This document shows positions 51,685 to 61,417 of a DNA stretch of 64,000 bases, piece after piece. Positions within the stretch are counted from its first letter, which is position 1; every line of letters starts with the position of its first letter. Under the pieces are notes generated by a model. The model did no database searches and was not told the origin of the DNA. It saw only the letters and a list, made by a program, of their open reading frames with translations. Both the position numbers and the translations under genes were made by a program. Source of the DNA: BQJU01 sp965229635 (GTDB taxonomy: Bacteria > Bacteroidota > Bacteroidia > Chitinophagales > Saprospiraceae); contig OZ245894.1 of the NCBI GenBank assembly GCA_965229635.1, positions 8,432,001-8,496,000 of the forward strand, in the 5' to 3' direction.

Positions 51685-53952
51685 ATGGCCGAACAGCGTA
51701 TAGATAAAAGGCTCGAGCTATATCCCTACAAAGTGGATTTGCACAATTGCGAGGATGAACCCATCCACATTATTCAATTGGTGCAAACCCATGCCTGCTT
51801 CCTGGCTTGTGATCCGGACACGCTTCACATCCTTCAATTGAGCCAAAATACGGCATTAATTTTCGACAAACCTTATGAGTCTCTGCTCAATCGCCCCATA
51901 ACGGAAGTAATTGACCGTGAATTGGTGCAACTGGTAAAAGAAACCTACGATCGTGGCGATTCGCTGATGCAGCTGAATCCGCTGCGAGTGGAAGTCGGTC
52001 AGGGGCCAGATGCCCGTTTTTACAACCTGATTGTACACCAGTCGGGAGAGTTGATCATGTTTGAACTGGAACCCTACCAAAGCGAAAACAGCAATATTGC
52101 TTTTCAGCAAAAAGTAGGTGACGCTATCAAACGCATCCAGCGAGAGCAGGACATCAGTACACTGACTTCTCTGGCCGTTCGGGAGGTGCGCCGCATTACC
52201 GGCTACGACCGGGTGATGATGTACCGCTTTGATGAAGCGTACAACGGTGAAGTGATTGCGGAGGATAAAGCCGAGCATCTGGAAGCCTTTCTGGGGCTAC
52301 ACTACCCTGCTACCGATATTCCGCGGCAGGCACGGGAGCTTTTTCTGAAAAATAAAGTGCGCACGATTGCCGATGTAGCCGACCCCGGCGTGCGCATTAC
52401 ACCCGGACTGCACCCAGTGAGCAAAGCACCACTCGACCTGACCCACAGCGTGAGTAGGGCGAGCTCCCCCATCCATCTGGAATACCTGGAAAATATGGGG
52501 GTTGGTGCCACCTGTACCATCGCCATTACACATGATGATAAGTTGTGGGGATTGTTTGCCTGCCACCATTATTCGCCAAAATTTGTGGATTATGGCCTGC
52601 GCATGACCTGCCAGTTTATCGGGCAGATATTTTCCGGCCACCTGGCCTTGCAGGCGATGAATGAATTTCGGCAAGCAGTATTGGGTGTCAATCTGATCAA
52701 ATCGAAACTGGCGGAGCAGATGATCACTGATGGCAATATCATTGCCGGTTTGACACAGGGTTCGGAAACGCTGATGAGTTTGATCGATTGTCAGGGAGCA
52801 GCTATCTGCTTTGAAGGGCAAATCATCTTACTCGGAGAATGTCCTACCCGTGCCGAGGTCTACCAACTGGCCCAATGGCTGGACGGTCAGCAGATTGATT
52901 CAGTCTTTCATACGCAGTCGCTATCAAACTTGTATGCGCCAGCGGAAGTCTATGTTGAAAAAGCTTCAGGAATATTAGCCATTCGCATCAGTAATCGGCC
53001 GGAGGAGTATATCTTTTGGTTCAAACCCGAATACAGCCAGGAAGTTTTTTGGGGGGGTAATCCCGAAAAGGCCATGACCACTTCGGAGGACGGCGTACGG
53101 TTGAGTCCGAGAAAGTCGTTTGCCAAATGGCGGCAGCAGGTGGAAAAAACCTCCAAGCCCTGGCAGCCCTATGAGATCAATGCGGCACTGGCGTTGCGTA
53201 GCGACATCAAGGAGTATGCCATGCAAAAATACGGCGAGGTACGCCAGCTCAACCAGGAATTGTCGGAAGCTTATCAGGATATGGAGAGCTTCAGCTATTC
53301 GGTGAGCCACGATTTGCGGCGGCCACTACGCAGCATTGACGGCTTTGCGAAGATCTTGCTGGAAGACTATGCCGATCAATTGGATAGTTACGGAAAAAAA
53401 GTTGTTGGTACGATCATTGAAAGTACGGGCAAAATGAGTAATTTCATTAATGATTTGCTCAAGTTTTCAAGATTGGGTCGCAAGGAGTTGCTCCTGGGCG
53501 AGGTCAATCTGGAGACCGCAATTAAAGAAATTTACGAAGAATTGAGGGCAGCAGAAGATCCAAATCGCAATATTCGACTGGATTTGCAAGCTCCCCTGCC
53601 CAACATTCAGGCGGATCAGGTGTTATTTCAGCACGTATTATCAAACCTGATCTCAAATGCCGTCAAGTACAGCCGTCAGACCCCGGAAGCAGTAATCACT
53701 GTAATGGGAACTGACACGCCCCAAATGACTACCCTTAGCATCAGCGATAATGGGGTGGGATTTGACATGAAATTTGCAGACAAAATCTTTGGTGTATTCA
53801 ACCGCCTGGTACACGATGAAGCCTTTGAAGGTACCGGCATCGGCTTGTCGATCGTGCAGCGCATTGTGCAGCGACACCAGGGAAAAATTGAAGTACAGAG
53901 TGAGCCCGGAGTGGGCACCACTTTTACGATATATCTTAATAAGGAGTTATGA
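51685..53952 (+). CDS. bphP: bacteriophytochrome histidine kinase
   Basis: 755 residues. PAS domain with chromophore Cys22 in HNCEDEPIHI, GAF domain with PATDIPRQAREL and SSPIHLEYLENMGVGATC, PHY domain with its tongue motifs FWGGNPEK and PRKSF, then HisKA (SHDLRRPLRS) and HATPase ('NLISNAVKY', GTGIGLSIV). It should covalently bind biliverdin and switch between red and far-red states to control kinase activity. The overlap with the next gene (ATGA) couples it to a response regulator, and the heme oxygenase that makes biliverdin follows. Standard length and complete. Confidence 0.95.
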   Translation: MAEQRIDKRLELYPYKVDLHNCEDEPIHIIQLVQTHACFLACDPDTLHILQLSQNTALIFDKPYESLLNRPITEVIDRELVQLVKETYDRGDSLMQLNPLRVEVGQGPDARFYNLIVHQSGELIMFELEPYQSENSNIAFQQKVGDAIKRIQREQDISTLTSLAVREVRRITGYDRVMMYRFDEAYNGEVIAEDKAEHLEAFLGLHYPATDIPRQARELFLKNKVRTIADVADPGVRITPGLHPVSKAPLDLTHSVSRASSPIHLEYLENMGVGATCTIAITHDDKLWGLFACHHYSPKFVDYGLRMTCQFIGQIFSGHLALQAMNEFRQAVLGVNLIKSKLAEQMITDGNIIAGLTQGSETLMSLIDCQGAAICFEGQIILLGECPTRAEVYQLAQWLDGQQIDSVFHTQSLSNLYAPAEVYVEKASGILAIRISNRPEEYIFWFKPEYSQEVFWGGNPEKAMTTSEDGVRLSPRKSFAKWRQQVEKTSKPWQPYEINAALALRSDIKEYAMQKYGEVRQLNQELSEAYQDMESFSYSVSHDLRRPLRSIDGFAKILLEDYADQLDSYGKKVVGTIIESTGKMSNFINDLLKFSRLGRKELLLGEVNLETAIKEIYEELRAAEDPNRNIRLDLQAPLPNIQADQVLFQHVLSNLISNAVKYSRQTPEAVITVMGTDTPQMTTLSISDNGVGFDMKFADKIFGVFNRLVHDEAFEGTGIGLSIVQRIVQRHQGKIEVQSEPGVGTTFTIYLNKEL

Positions 53953-54485
53953 TTAAGCCTGATTTAAAAGTCTTCATGCTGGAAGACCAAAAAACGGATG
54001 AAGAACTGGTCAAAAGACAGATTCGCAAGCTCGCGCCTCATGCAGTATTTACCGTGGCAAGAGATCGCGCCAGCTTTTACGAAAAGATAAAATGGGGTCA
54101 GCACGATGTGATCCTGGCCGACTACGATTTGCCCGACTTCACGGGCATGGAAGCCTTGCAGTACGCCAAAGAAAACCTGGCGTACATTCCCTTTATCTTT
54201 GTGACCGGCACCCTCGATGACGAAGAAAAGGTGGCCCAGGCCATACTGAGTGGGGCGGCGGGGTATGTACTAAAAGACCGCATGTCGAACCTGGCCGAGC
54301 GCCTGGAAAAGGTGCTGAAGCGGTACCACGCAGTAAGCCAGCTGGCTAAGGCCCAACAGGAAGAATTGCGGGAGTATCGTTTTGCCTTTATCAAGATGAA
54401 GGAGTTGCTGAAGAAGACTCCGGATTTTGACGGAAAAGAGGAAATAAATCGACTGATTGAAAAGCTGAAGAACTATGAAGCCTAA
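53949..54485 (+). CDS. response regulator coupled to the phytochrome
   Basis: 178 residues. CheY-like receiver with phospho-acceptor Asp58 (LADYDLPD) and 'FVTGTLDDEEKVAQA', followed by a helical, coiled-coil-like tail and no DNA-binding domain. It overlaps the phytochrome gene by four bases (ATGA) and the heme oxygenase gene by 11. It likely passes the light signal through protein contact rather than transcription. Confidence 0.93.
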   Translation: MIKPDLKVFMLEDQKTDEELVKRQIRKLAPHAVFTVARDRASFYEKIKWGQHDVILADYDLPDFTGMEALQYAKENLAYIPFIFVTGTLDDEEKVAQAILSGAAGYVLKDRMSNLAERLEKVLKRYHAVSQLAKAQQEELREYRFAFIKMKELLKKTPDFDGKEEINRLIEKLKNYEA

Positions 54486-55089
54486 GCCCATATTGATGCA
54501 ACAACTCAAGGCCGCTACGGAGCAGGAGCACCGGCTGACGGAGGAAGTTTCCTACGGAGAAAGCATTCGTAAGGGTAGCTTGCAGCTGAGTGAATATCAG
54601 GATTTGGTTTTGAAAAACCATCTGATTCATCAGCAACTGGAAGCGGGTATTCGGGATGCACTGCAAATCGTTGATCAACCGCAATTGACCGATTTTTTCC
54701 GCCAACGCAGCCAGGTCCTGGCCAGCGATTTACAATTTTTAAATCTCTCCGTTCGGGACTACTCCCTTTCCCTTCCCTCTTTTTCCATTGAACCAGAGGT
54801 GGCCCAGGTATTTGGTGCTTTATACGTTGTTGAGGGCTCCATGTTGGGCAATCAATACATTGCCAAAGCCTTGCGGCAAAATGAGCATTTGAAGTCGGTT
54901 GACCACTTCCATTTTTATCAAAAAGACGAAGAAACCGGCAAGCGTTGGAGCGCTTTTCAGCAAATGGCAGAAGAGCTGTCCATCGATGACTCCGAAGCAG
55001 CTATTGAGGCGGCGAAAAAGACCTTTCAGTATTTCCGAACGGTCTTCCAGCTCAATTTAATCGCTGTTCAGCAAGATACTGCTCATTAA
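54475..55089 (+). CDS. bphO: biliverdin-producing heme oxygenase
   Basis: 204 residues. Proximal heme ligand His19 (TEQEHRLTEE) and the distal-helix glycines 'YVVEGSMLGNQYIAK'. It opens heme to biliverdin, the chromophore of the phytochrome upstream, and completes the operon. Its 3' end overlaps the convergent lipoprotein gene by 38 bases. Confidence 0.92.
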   Translation: MKPKPILMQQLKAATEQEHRLTEEVSYGESIRKGSLQLSEYQDLVLKNHLIHQQLEAGIRDALQIVDQPQLTDFFRQRSQVLASDLQFLNLSVRDYSLSLPSFSIEPEVAQVFGALYVVEGSMLGNQYIAKALRQNEHLKSVDHFHFYQKDEETGKRWSAFQQMAEELSIDDSEAAIEAAKKTFQYFRTVFQLNLIAVQQDTAH

Positions 55090-55660
55090 GCGTGAGGTAG
55101 TGAATAGCCGCAATTAATTGAAAACGCTCATCCTCAAACAATTGCATCTGATCATCCGCAACAAGGCCATGCAGGCCATTTATGGGCAAAGCAGCCACAA
55201 CCTCTATCCTTTCCGCATATTTCCCTACACTGGGGTATTCCTTGCCCATCTCCTTGAGTAATGCCACGTACTTTCCATCCCTGCGTAGATCAAGACTGGC
55301 AGTCGTGTCTTTTGCGGCGTTGATGGTCATGCCATAATACCAGATTTCCTCCATCAGTTCATCGCTCAGTTCGTCATAGAGTTCCTCCTGGTCCGAAATT
55401 TTCAGATCAAAATATCCTTCTACTTCCGCAGTTTCATTTACCCTTTTGAAATAAGCGTCAATACAAGCACCGGGGTCATTTTCAGCCATCCCTTCGGCCT
55501 TGCATGCGGTGGCCACAAAAAATGTTCTGATGGTTTGCAATTCACCCATTTCCTCATCGGTAAACACAGCGTTAATTTCCGGATATTCCGAAAGGCTTTT
55601 GGGTGTGGGTTGACAACCAACAAGCACCGCTACCAAAAAGGTAAGGCAAAATAATCTCAT
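55052..55660 (-). CDS. lipoprotein of unknown function
   Basis: 202 residues with lipobox VLVGC (Cys16). Rich in Asp/Glu, mostly helical, with two Cys residues in 'FFVATACKAEGMAENDPGAC' that may pair. I recognise no family. Its end overlaps bphO, and the next plus-strand gene lies 141 bases beyond its start, so it is a free-standing gene. Confidence 0.7.
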   Translation of the reverse strand: MRLFCLTFLVAVLVGCQPTPKSLSEYPEINAVFTDEEMGELQTIRTFFVATACKAEGMAENDPGACIDAYFKRVNETAEVEGYFDLKISDQEELYDELSDELMEEIWYYGMTINAAKDTTASLDLRRDGKYVALLKEMGKEYPSVGKYAERIEVVAALPINGLHGLVADDQMQLFEDERFQLIAAIHYLTLNEQYLAEQRLN

Positions 55661-55801
55661 GGTGTTTTTGTGGTAAAATACAAATTCTTAAATTCTGTTA
55701 AAAGTGCCACCTCTTCGTCAGCACTTTGGTCTAAACTGGTGTTTGTTCAATCAATCACCCGTTCAGGCCATTTGAAGCCTGACCATTTTAAACCATTATT
55801 T

Positions 55802-57268
55802 ATGAAATCGATCTGGAAAATGTTTGTTGTTTTGATGGTTATCATCAATGTGTGGGCTTGTAAAGATGATGATACTGTCACCCCCACCGAACCAGAAGTG
55901 ACCGTCAAATTTGGTGTGGACTTCGCACTGCCCGAAAATTCTGATGAAAAGGAAGTAGTGCTCTCCTTTAGCAAACCGGCGCGGCAGGCCGGCAAGATCA
56001 AAATCTCGCTTTCCACTGCTACTCCAGCAGCTTTTCAAATCACACCGGCTGTCATCAATGGCTTTATCGAACTGATGGTAGAAGAAGGAGATGCTGCGGC
56101 ATCTTTCCACATCAAACCGGTTGATAATGACATTGTGGAAGCCGACCGTGTAGTGGAGTTGGACATCACCACGGTAAGCGATGGATTCAAAATTGGCAAT
56201 AAGCCAGCAATGACCATCACCATTACCGATGACCAAAACTTCACAACGGTAAATTTTGCCTCCCCTGAAGGCATCCTGCACGAAAGCAACGACGAAGGAT
56301 TAACCGTGTCCATGCCTTTGTCCACCCCGGCACCGCAATCAGGAAAGGTAATTGTTCAGATAGCAGATCTACCGGCCGGCACGATCTTTACTAACCCGGG
56401 AATCAATACCAACGGGAAGATAGATATTGCCTTTGCCGCCGGAGCCGAAGCGGTAACTTTCAAGGTAGCGCCAATTGACGATACCCTGTTGAAAGGTCAC
56501 AAAACGATTCGCTTCTCCATTGAAAGTACCGAAGGGCCGGTCGTAAAAGGTGAACGGCTCAGCTTTGACTTGTCGCTGATGGATGACGAACTACTCAACA
56601 AAGCAAAATCCTACGAGCAAATTGGAGGTAGCTGGCGCAGCAAAAAGACCTACGAATACGATGAAGCCGGACGCATTGTAAAAATTCACTGGGAGACGCA
56701 TACGCCGATGCCACGCACCGGTACGGATACGTATACCTATGCGGCCAACGGTTTGATTGAGAAAGTCACCACCTATCCCGATCATGAAGAAGTGTACATC
56801 CAGGAAAACGGCAAAATTGTACGTTCGGAAAGGTTTGATGAAGGGGTTAAAAAGGAATACAACCTCTTCGAATATGACGCAGCGGGCAATGTGGGCCTTC
56901 AAGTCAATTTCCTCCTACAACCCGAGGGCGGTTATAAACACGAATTCACCTTTGTGTACCTCTATTTTGAGGATGGGAATATTTTCAAACAACTCGTTTA
57001 TACCCCCGGTCTCAATGGTGAAGACGATGTTTTGATTTCCACGCGTACCTACGACGATTATAAGGCAAAGATCAATCCGTTTCCCGGTTTCGAGGTCATT
57101 CCCGGCATTGGAGGACAGCCCAATCTGCCAGGCTCCTTCCGGGAAGAAGGCAATGGTGCTGATCTTTTCTATTTATTGCATTACAACTATCGGGAGGATG
57201 GGTTGCCTATTCAAAGAACTACTCAGGGACCGGGTACACCGGAAGTTACTACTTATGAGTATTACTAA
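55802..57268 (+). CDS. Calx-beta-like and YD-repeat lipoprotein
   Basis: 488 residues from the ATG at 55802, where a lipobox is found (INVWAC, Cys16); a longer frame from 55670 lacks support. The first half has two Calx-beta-like segments ('VKFGVDFALPENSDEKEVVL', 'VNFASPEGILHESNDEGL', with 'IKPVDNDIVEADRVVELDI') that may bind calcium; the C-terminal half has YD-type repeats ('KTYEYDEAGRIVKIHWE', 'FEYDAAGNVGLQV'). Probably surface-exposed. Followed by a strong terminator. Confidence 0.75.
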   Translation: MKSIWKMFVVLMVIINVWACKDDDTVTPTEPEVTVKFGVDFALPENSDEKEVVLSFSKPARQAGKIKISLSTATPAAFQITPAVINGFIELMVEEGDAAASFHIKPVDNDIVEADRVVELDITTVSDGFKIGNKPAMTITITDDQNFTTVNFASPEGILHESNDEGLTVSMPLSTPAPQSGKVIVQIADLPAGTIFTNPGINTNGKIDIAFAAGAEAVTFKVAPIDDTLLKGHKTIRFSIESTEGPVVKGERLSFDLSLMDDELLNKAKSYEQIGGSWRSKKTYEYDEAGRIVKIHWETHTPMPRTGTDTYTYAANGLIEKVTTYPDHEEVYIQENGKIVRSERFDEGVKKEYNLFEYDAAGNVGLQVNFLLQPEGGYKHEFTFVYLYFEDGNIFKQLVYTPGLNGEDDVLISTRTYDDYKAKINPFPGFEVIPGIGGQPNLPGSFREEGNGADLFYLLHYNYREDGLPIQRTTQGPGTPEVTTYEYY

Positions 57269-57338
57269 GTTGGTAGCACCAAATTGTTTCTGCTAACAAC
57301 CAACATCTTGAAGGTTTTCTAATTTTGAACACTTTACG

Positions 57339-57370
57339 GAGCCGGGGCAAATTGCTCCGGCTCTTTTTTA
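57339..57370 (+). terminator. rho-independent terminator
   Basis: A 10-bp stem GAGCCGGGGC/GCTCCGGCTC (one G-U pair, five-base loop) is followed by TTTTTT. It ends at the last bases of the convergent queD gene. Confidence 0.8.
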
Positions 57371-57781
57371 TTGAATGGCTGGATATTCCACATAATTGCG
57401 CGGCGTCTCGTAAAGCCGCACTCCGATCTCAAAGCGTTCATCGAGGTGCTTGCGCAGAATATTCCAAATAACATAGCAGATGTGCTCCGCAGTGGGATTG
57501 AGGTTTTTAAACGCTTCGGTATCCAGGTTAAGATTTTTGTGGTCAAAGCGCAATTCCACTTCCCGGTAGATTAGATCCTTCAGTATCTTCAAATCAATCA
57601 GAAATCCAGTTTCCGGATCGACCTCACCGGTGACCCTTACTTCCAGGTCATAATTGTGGCCATGATAATTAGGGCTATTGCAAAGGCCAAAGACTTCGCG
57701 ATTTTTCTCATCGCTCCAATTGGGATTGTGCAGTCGGTGGGCCGCATTGAAATGTGCTTTGCGGTAAACGGAAACTCTCAT
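57368..57781 (-). CDS. queD: 6-carboxy-tetrahydropterin synthase
   Basis: 137 residues. Zinc ligands are His15 (AAHRLH), His40 and His42 (YHGHNYD), with the catalytic Cys34 (FGLCNSPNY) and a conserved C-terminal 'LYETPRNYVEY'. It turns dihydroneopterin triphosphate into the CPH4 precursor of queuosine. The rest of the pathway (queC, queE, queF) is not in the window. No preQ1 riboswitch was recognised upstream. Confidence 0.93.
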   Translation of the reverse strand: MRVSVYRKAHFNAAHRLHNPNWSDEKNREVFGLCNSPNYHGHNYDLEVRVTGEVDPETGFLIDLKILKDLIYREVELRFDHKNLNLDTEAFKNLNPTAEHICYVIWNILRKHLDERFEIGVRLYETPRNYVEYPAIQ

Positions 57782-58053
57782 TGATTAGTGTTTATCTGGC
57801 AACAAAATTACGGGGATTTTGGTTTGCACAAAAGTCAAGCAACCCTGCTTGTCTTCCTCATTTTCCAATAATTTGCCAACTACCGGCTTCCCTTTATCTT
57901 TTGGCTTTACAATTTTACACCTATTTTTATTTCATAAAGTGGCGCTTTTCAAAAACATTTAGTATATTCTCGCTTTATATAGTTAGTACCTCCTTGGTAA
58001 CCCTCGTTGAGATAAATTTAAGCTTCTTTTTTTCTTATTAAACTCGATTGCCT

Positions 58054-58494
58054 ATGCAACTGAACGGTAAGCATACCTTTAATGCTTCAGCTACTACTAT
58101 TTGGAAAATGTTGATGGATGCCGATACTCTGGCAGAAATCACACCGGGGATTACCAGACTTGAACCTACCGGAGAAGATCAGTACAAAGCCATTGCAGAC
58201 GTCAAGATGGGGCCGGTAAAAGGTTCCTTCTCCGGCGACCTGGAAGTGGCCGAAAAAGATGAACCCAACCGATTCCTGCTCAAAGTGAAACAAAACAGCA
58301 AGATTGGCAATGTTGCTGCTGATGTCAGTATTGAGTTAAACGAACTTTCCGAGAATGAGACCGAACTGTCCTTCAACGGCGATGCACGCCTTTCCGGCTT
58401 ATTGGCCCGAACGGGCAACCGGGTAATGACTGGCGTAGCCAACACCCTGACCAAGCAGTTCTTTCAGGCCATGGAAGAGAAGATCAATCAATAA
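58054..58494 (+). CDS. CoxG-like SRPBCC protein
   Basis: 146 residues from the ATG at 58054; the frame also has a TTG six bases upstream. SRPBCC fold of the CO dehydrogenase subunit G family ('MQLNGKHTFNASATTIWKML', 'DVKMGPVKGSFSGDLEV', 'LSGLLARTGNRVMTGVANTL'). CoxG is thought to help anchor or supply the enzyme in carboxydotrophs. It heads the S-L-M cluster on the same strand. Confidence 0.88.
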   Translation: MQLNGKHTFNASATTIWKMLMDADTLAEITPGITRLEPTGEDQYKAIADVKMGPVKGSFSGDLEVAEKDEPNRFLLKVKQNSKIGNVAADVSIELNELSENETELSFNGDARLSGLLARTGNRVMTGVANTLTKQFFQAMEEKINQ

Positions 58495-58526
58495 ATTTCG
58501 TAACCTTTTCAAACACAATAAAACTC

Positions 58527-58991
58527 ATGACGACGAAAATAACCCTAACCGTTAATGGGGAATCGCAAAGCCATGAAGTGGAGCCCAGGCTTCTGTTGGT
58601 GCAGTTTCTGCGCGACACACTGGGTTTGACCGGAACGCATGTGGGCTGCGACACCAGCAACTGTGGTGCCTGTACCATACTGGTGGATGGCCAGGCGGTG
58701 AAGTCCTGTACCTTATTGGCCGTTCAGGCCGATGGCGCCAAGGTCACCACTATTGAAGGCCTCGCCCAAAATGGCACGCTGCACCCGCTTCAGGAAGGCT
58801 TTAAGGAAGAACATGGATTACAGTGTGGCTTTTGCACACCGGGCATGATCATGACGGCGGCCGATTTGCTGGACCGCAATGCCAATCCCAGTGAACAGGA
58901 AATCCGCGAAGCGCTGGAAGGCAACTTTTGTCGCTGTACCGGCTATCACAATATCGTGAAAGCCATCCAGTACGCCGCCGAAAAAGCCTGA
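58527..58991 (+). CDS. molybdenum hydroxylase iron-sulfur subunit (CoxS-like)
   Basis: 154 residues. [2Fe-2S] plant-type cluster cysteines Cys41, Cys46, Cys49 and Cys61 ('CDTSNCGACTILVDG') and the second cluster Cys100, Cys103, Cys135 and Cys137 (CGFCTPGM, CRCTGY). Electron-transfer subunit of a xanthine dehydrogenase-family enzyme. It precedes the large subunit gene by 35 bases. Confidence 0.94.
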   Translation: MTTKITLTVNGESQSHEVEPRLLLVQFLRDTLGLTGTHVGCDTSNCGACTILVDGQAVKSCTLLAVQADGAKVTTIEGLAQNGTLHPLQEGFKEEHGLQCGFCTPGMIMTAADLLDRNANPSEQEIREALEGNFCRCTGYHNIVKAIQYAAEKA

Positions 58992-59026
58992 TCATTGCAT
59001 TTGTGAATTAATCAAAATCAACCCTT

Positions 59027-61384
59027 ATGACATTCATAGGAAAATCAGTGAAGCGTGTAGAAGATAAGCGCTTTATCACCGGTAAGGGCCACTATACGGA
59101 TGACATTGTCCTACCGGGTATGCTTCATTCATACATCATCCGCAGCCCTTATGCCCACGCCAAAATACTCAGCGTTGATATAGCTGAGGCATCCTCCATG
59201 CCAGGAGTTGTTGCCATTTATACCGGCAAAGACTTCGAAGGAGTCAACGGAGTACCGTGTGGCTGGCAAATTAATTTCAAAAACGGCGACACGATGAAGG
59301 AACCACCCCACCCGCTGATCGTAGCGGATAAGGTGCGCCACCAGGGCGATTCCGTAGCCATCGTCATTGCCAAAACCCGCGAGCAGGCCCGTGATGCAGC
59401 CGACGCTGTAGAAATCGAATACGAAGAATTACCCGCCGTTGTCGACGCCAGGAAGGCCACCGAAAGCGGCGCACCACTGGTGCATGAAGATGCACCCAAT
59501 AACATTTGCTTCGACTGGGAGCTCGGAAATCCAAAAGCCGAAGTAGATGAGGCCATGGCCGCTGCCCACCATGTCACCACACTAGAGTTTATTAACCAGC
59601 GGGTGATCCCCAACGCCATTGAGCCCCGGGCAGCGATTGGCCATTTTGATCCGACCAGTGAAAAGTACACGCTTTATACCACTTCCCAAAACCCGCACCT
59701 GACACGTTTGCTGATGTGTGCCTTTGTATTGGGTATACCCGAACACAAAGTTCGCGTAGTAGCCCCCGACGTGGGAGGTGGTTTTGGAAGTAAAATCTTC
59801 CATTATATAGAAGAAGCCCTCATGATTTGGTGTTCCCAAAAATTGGGTCTCCCGGTCAAGTGGACTGCCGAGCGTAGTGAAAGCTTCATCACCGATGCCC
59901 ACGGCCGCGATCACGTGACCAAGGCAGAAATGGGTTTTGACAAGGACGGCAAAATTGTTGGCCTGCGGGTTAATACCTTCGCCAACCTCGGTGCCTATCT
60001 GTCTACCTTTGCGCCCGCTGTACCTACCTGGTTGCACGGAACGCTATTGCAAGGACTGTACACCACACCCAAAATCCACATTGACCTGCTTGGTGTCTTT
60101 ACGCATACTACTGCCGTTGATGCCTACCGTGGTGCCGGTCGTCCGGAAGCCACCTACCTGCTGGAGCGACTCATTGATACAGCTGCCCTGGAAATGAAGA
60201 TGGACCCTGCTGATTTGAGATTAAAAAACTTCATTCCTGCCTTTGACGGGGTCAACCAACCGGGTTATCAAACCCAGGTGGCCCTGCAATACGATAGTGG
60301 CAACTATCATGGAGTATTGAACAGGGCACTGGAGATGGTAGATTACAAAAATTTCCGTAAGGAACAGGAGGCTGCCCGCCAAAAGGGTAAACTGCTTGGC
60401 ATTGGCTTCTCTACCTACATCGAAGCTTGTGGTATCGCGCCTTCCGCAGTAGTTGGTGCCCTCGGTGCCCGCGCCGGACTGTACGAATCGGCACAGGTAC
60501 GGGTACAGCCTACGGGTAAGGTGAGTGTTTTCTCCGGCTCGCATTCGCACGGGCAGGGACACGAAACGACCTTTGCCCAGGTGGTGGCCGACAAATTTGG
60601 CATCCCGATGGAGGATGTGGAAATTGTACACGGTGACTCAGATGCCGTAGCCTTTGGTATGGGCACCTATGGTTCACGTAGTTTGGCCGTTGGTGGTAGC
60701 GCCATCATCAAGAGTATCGATAAGGTCATTGAGAAAGGCAGCAAGATTGCCGCCCATAAACTGGAGGCTTCCGTTGACGACATCGAATTTGCCAACGGTA
60801 AATGGACGGTGAAGGGCACCGACAAGAGCATCGGCTTTGGTGATGTGGCCCTGACCGCCTACGTACCGCACGACTATCCCGAAGGTCTGGAGCCCGGTAT
60901 GGACTTCTCCAGCTTCTACGATCCTGCCAACTTTACTTATCCCTTCGGTGCACACATTGCCGTGGTGGAAGTAGATAAAGATACCGGAAAAGTGACGTTG
61001 AAACGCTTCATCGCGGTGGACGATGTGGGAAATGTAATCAACCCGATGATCGTGGACGGACAGATCCACGGTGGTATTGCCCAGGGGGTTGGTCAGGCAT
61101 TGTTTGAAGGAGCCATCTACGACGAAAATGGTCAGCTGACCAACGGTTCATACATGGATTATACCATGCCTCGCGCCGATGATCTACCTTCCTTTGAGGT
61201 AGACCGTCAGGTGACGCCTTGTCCGCATAATCCACTTGGCGTAAAAGGTGCCGGTGAGGCCGGAACCATTGGTTCTACCCCAGCGGTGGTCAATGCGGTA
61301 ATGGATGCTTTATCACCTTATGGTGTCAAAGATATTCAGATGCCGTTGACGTCCGAGCGCGTGTGGAGAGCCATGAATGGATAG
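59027..61384 (+). CDS. molybdenum hydroxylase large subunit (form II CoxL-like)
   Basis: 785 residues. Molybdopterin-binding subunit of the xanthine dehydrogenase/CO dehydrogenase family. The active-site loop reads AYRGAGR (366-372), the signature of form II enzymes; true CO dehydrogenases (form I) have AYRCSFR. Other blocks such as 'DVGGGFGSKIFHYIEEALM' and 'GVKGAGEAGTIG' are present. The real substrate is therefore unknown and CO oxidation should not be assumed. The gene order S-L-M differs from the classical M-S-L. Confidence 0.93.
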   Translation: MTFIGKSVKRVEDKRFITGKGHYTDDIVLPGMLHSYIIRSPYAHAKILSVDIAEASSMPGVVAIYTGKDFEGVNGVPCGWQINFKNGDTMKEPPHPLIVADKVRHQGDSVAIVIAKTREQARDAADAVEIEYEELPAVVDARKATESGAPLVHEDAPNNICFDWELGNPKAEVDEAMAAAHHVTTLEFINQRVIPNAIEPRAAIGHFDPTSEKYTLYTTSQNPHLTRLLMCAFVLGIPEHKVRVVAPDVGGGFGSKIFHYIEEALMIWCSQKLGLPVKWTAERSESFITDAHGRDHVTKAEMGFDKDGKIVGLRVNTFANLGAYLSTFAPAVPTWLHGTLLQGLYTTPKIHIDLLGVFTHTTAVDAYRGAGRPEATYLLERLIDTAALEMKMDPADLRLKNFIPAFDGVNQPGYQTQVALQYDSGNYHGVLNRALEMVDYKNFRKEQEAARQKGKLLGIGFSTYIEACGIAPSAVVGALGARAGLYESAQVRVQPTGKVSVFSGSHSHGQGHETTFAQVVADKFGIPMEDVEIVHGDSDAVAFGMGTYGSRSLAVGGSAIIKSIDKVIEKGSKIAAHKLEASVDDIEFANGKWTVKGTDKSIGFGDVALTAYVPHDYPEGLEPGMDFSSFYDPANFTYPFGAHIAVVEVDKDTGKVTLKRFIAVDDVGNVINPMIVDGQIHGGIAQGVGQALFEGAIYDENGQLTNGSYMDYTMPRADDLPSFEVDRQVTPCPHNPLGVKGAGEAGTIGSTPAVVNAVMDALSPYGVKDIQMPLTSERVWRAMNG

Positions 61385-61417
61385 GCCTTTTTTCAAAAAC
61401 TTAAAATCTAAAAAATA

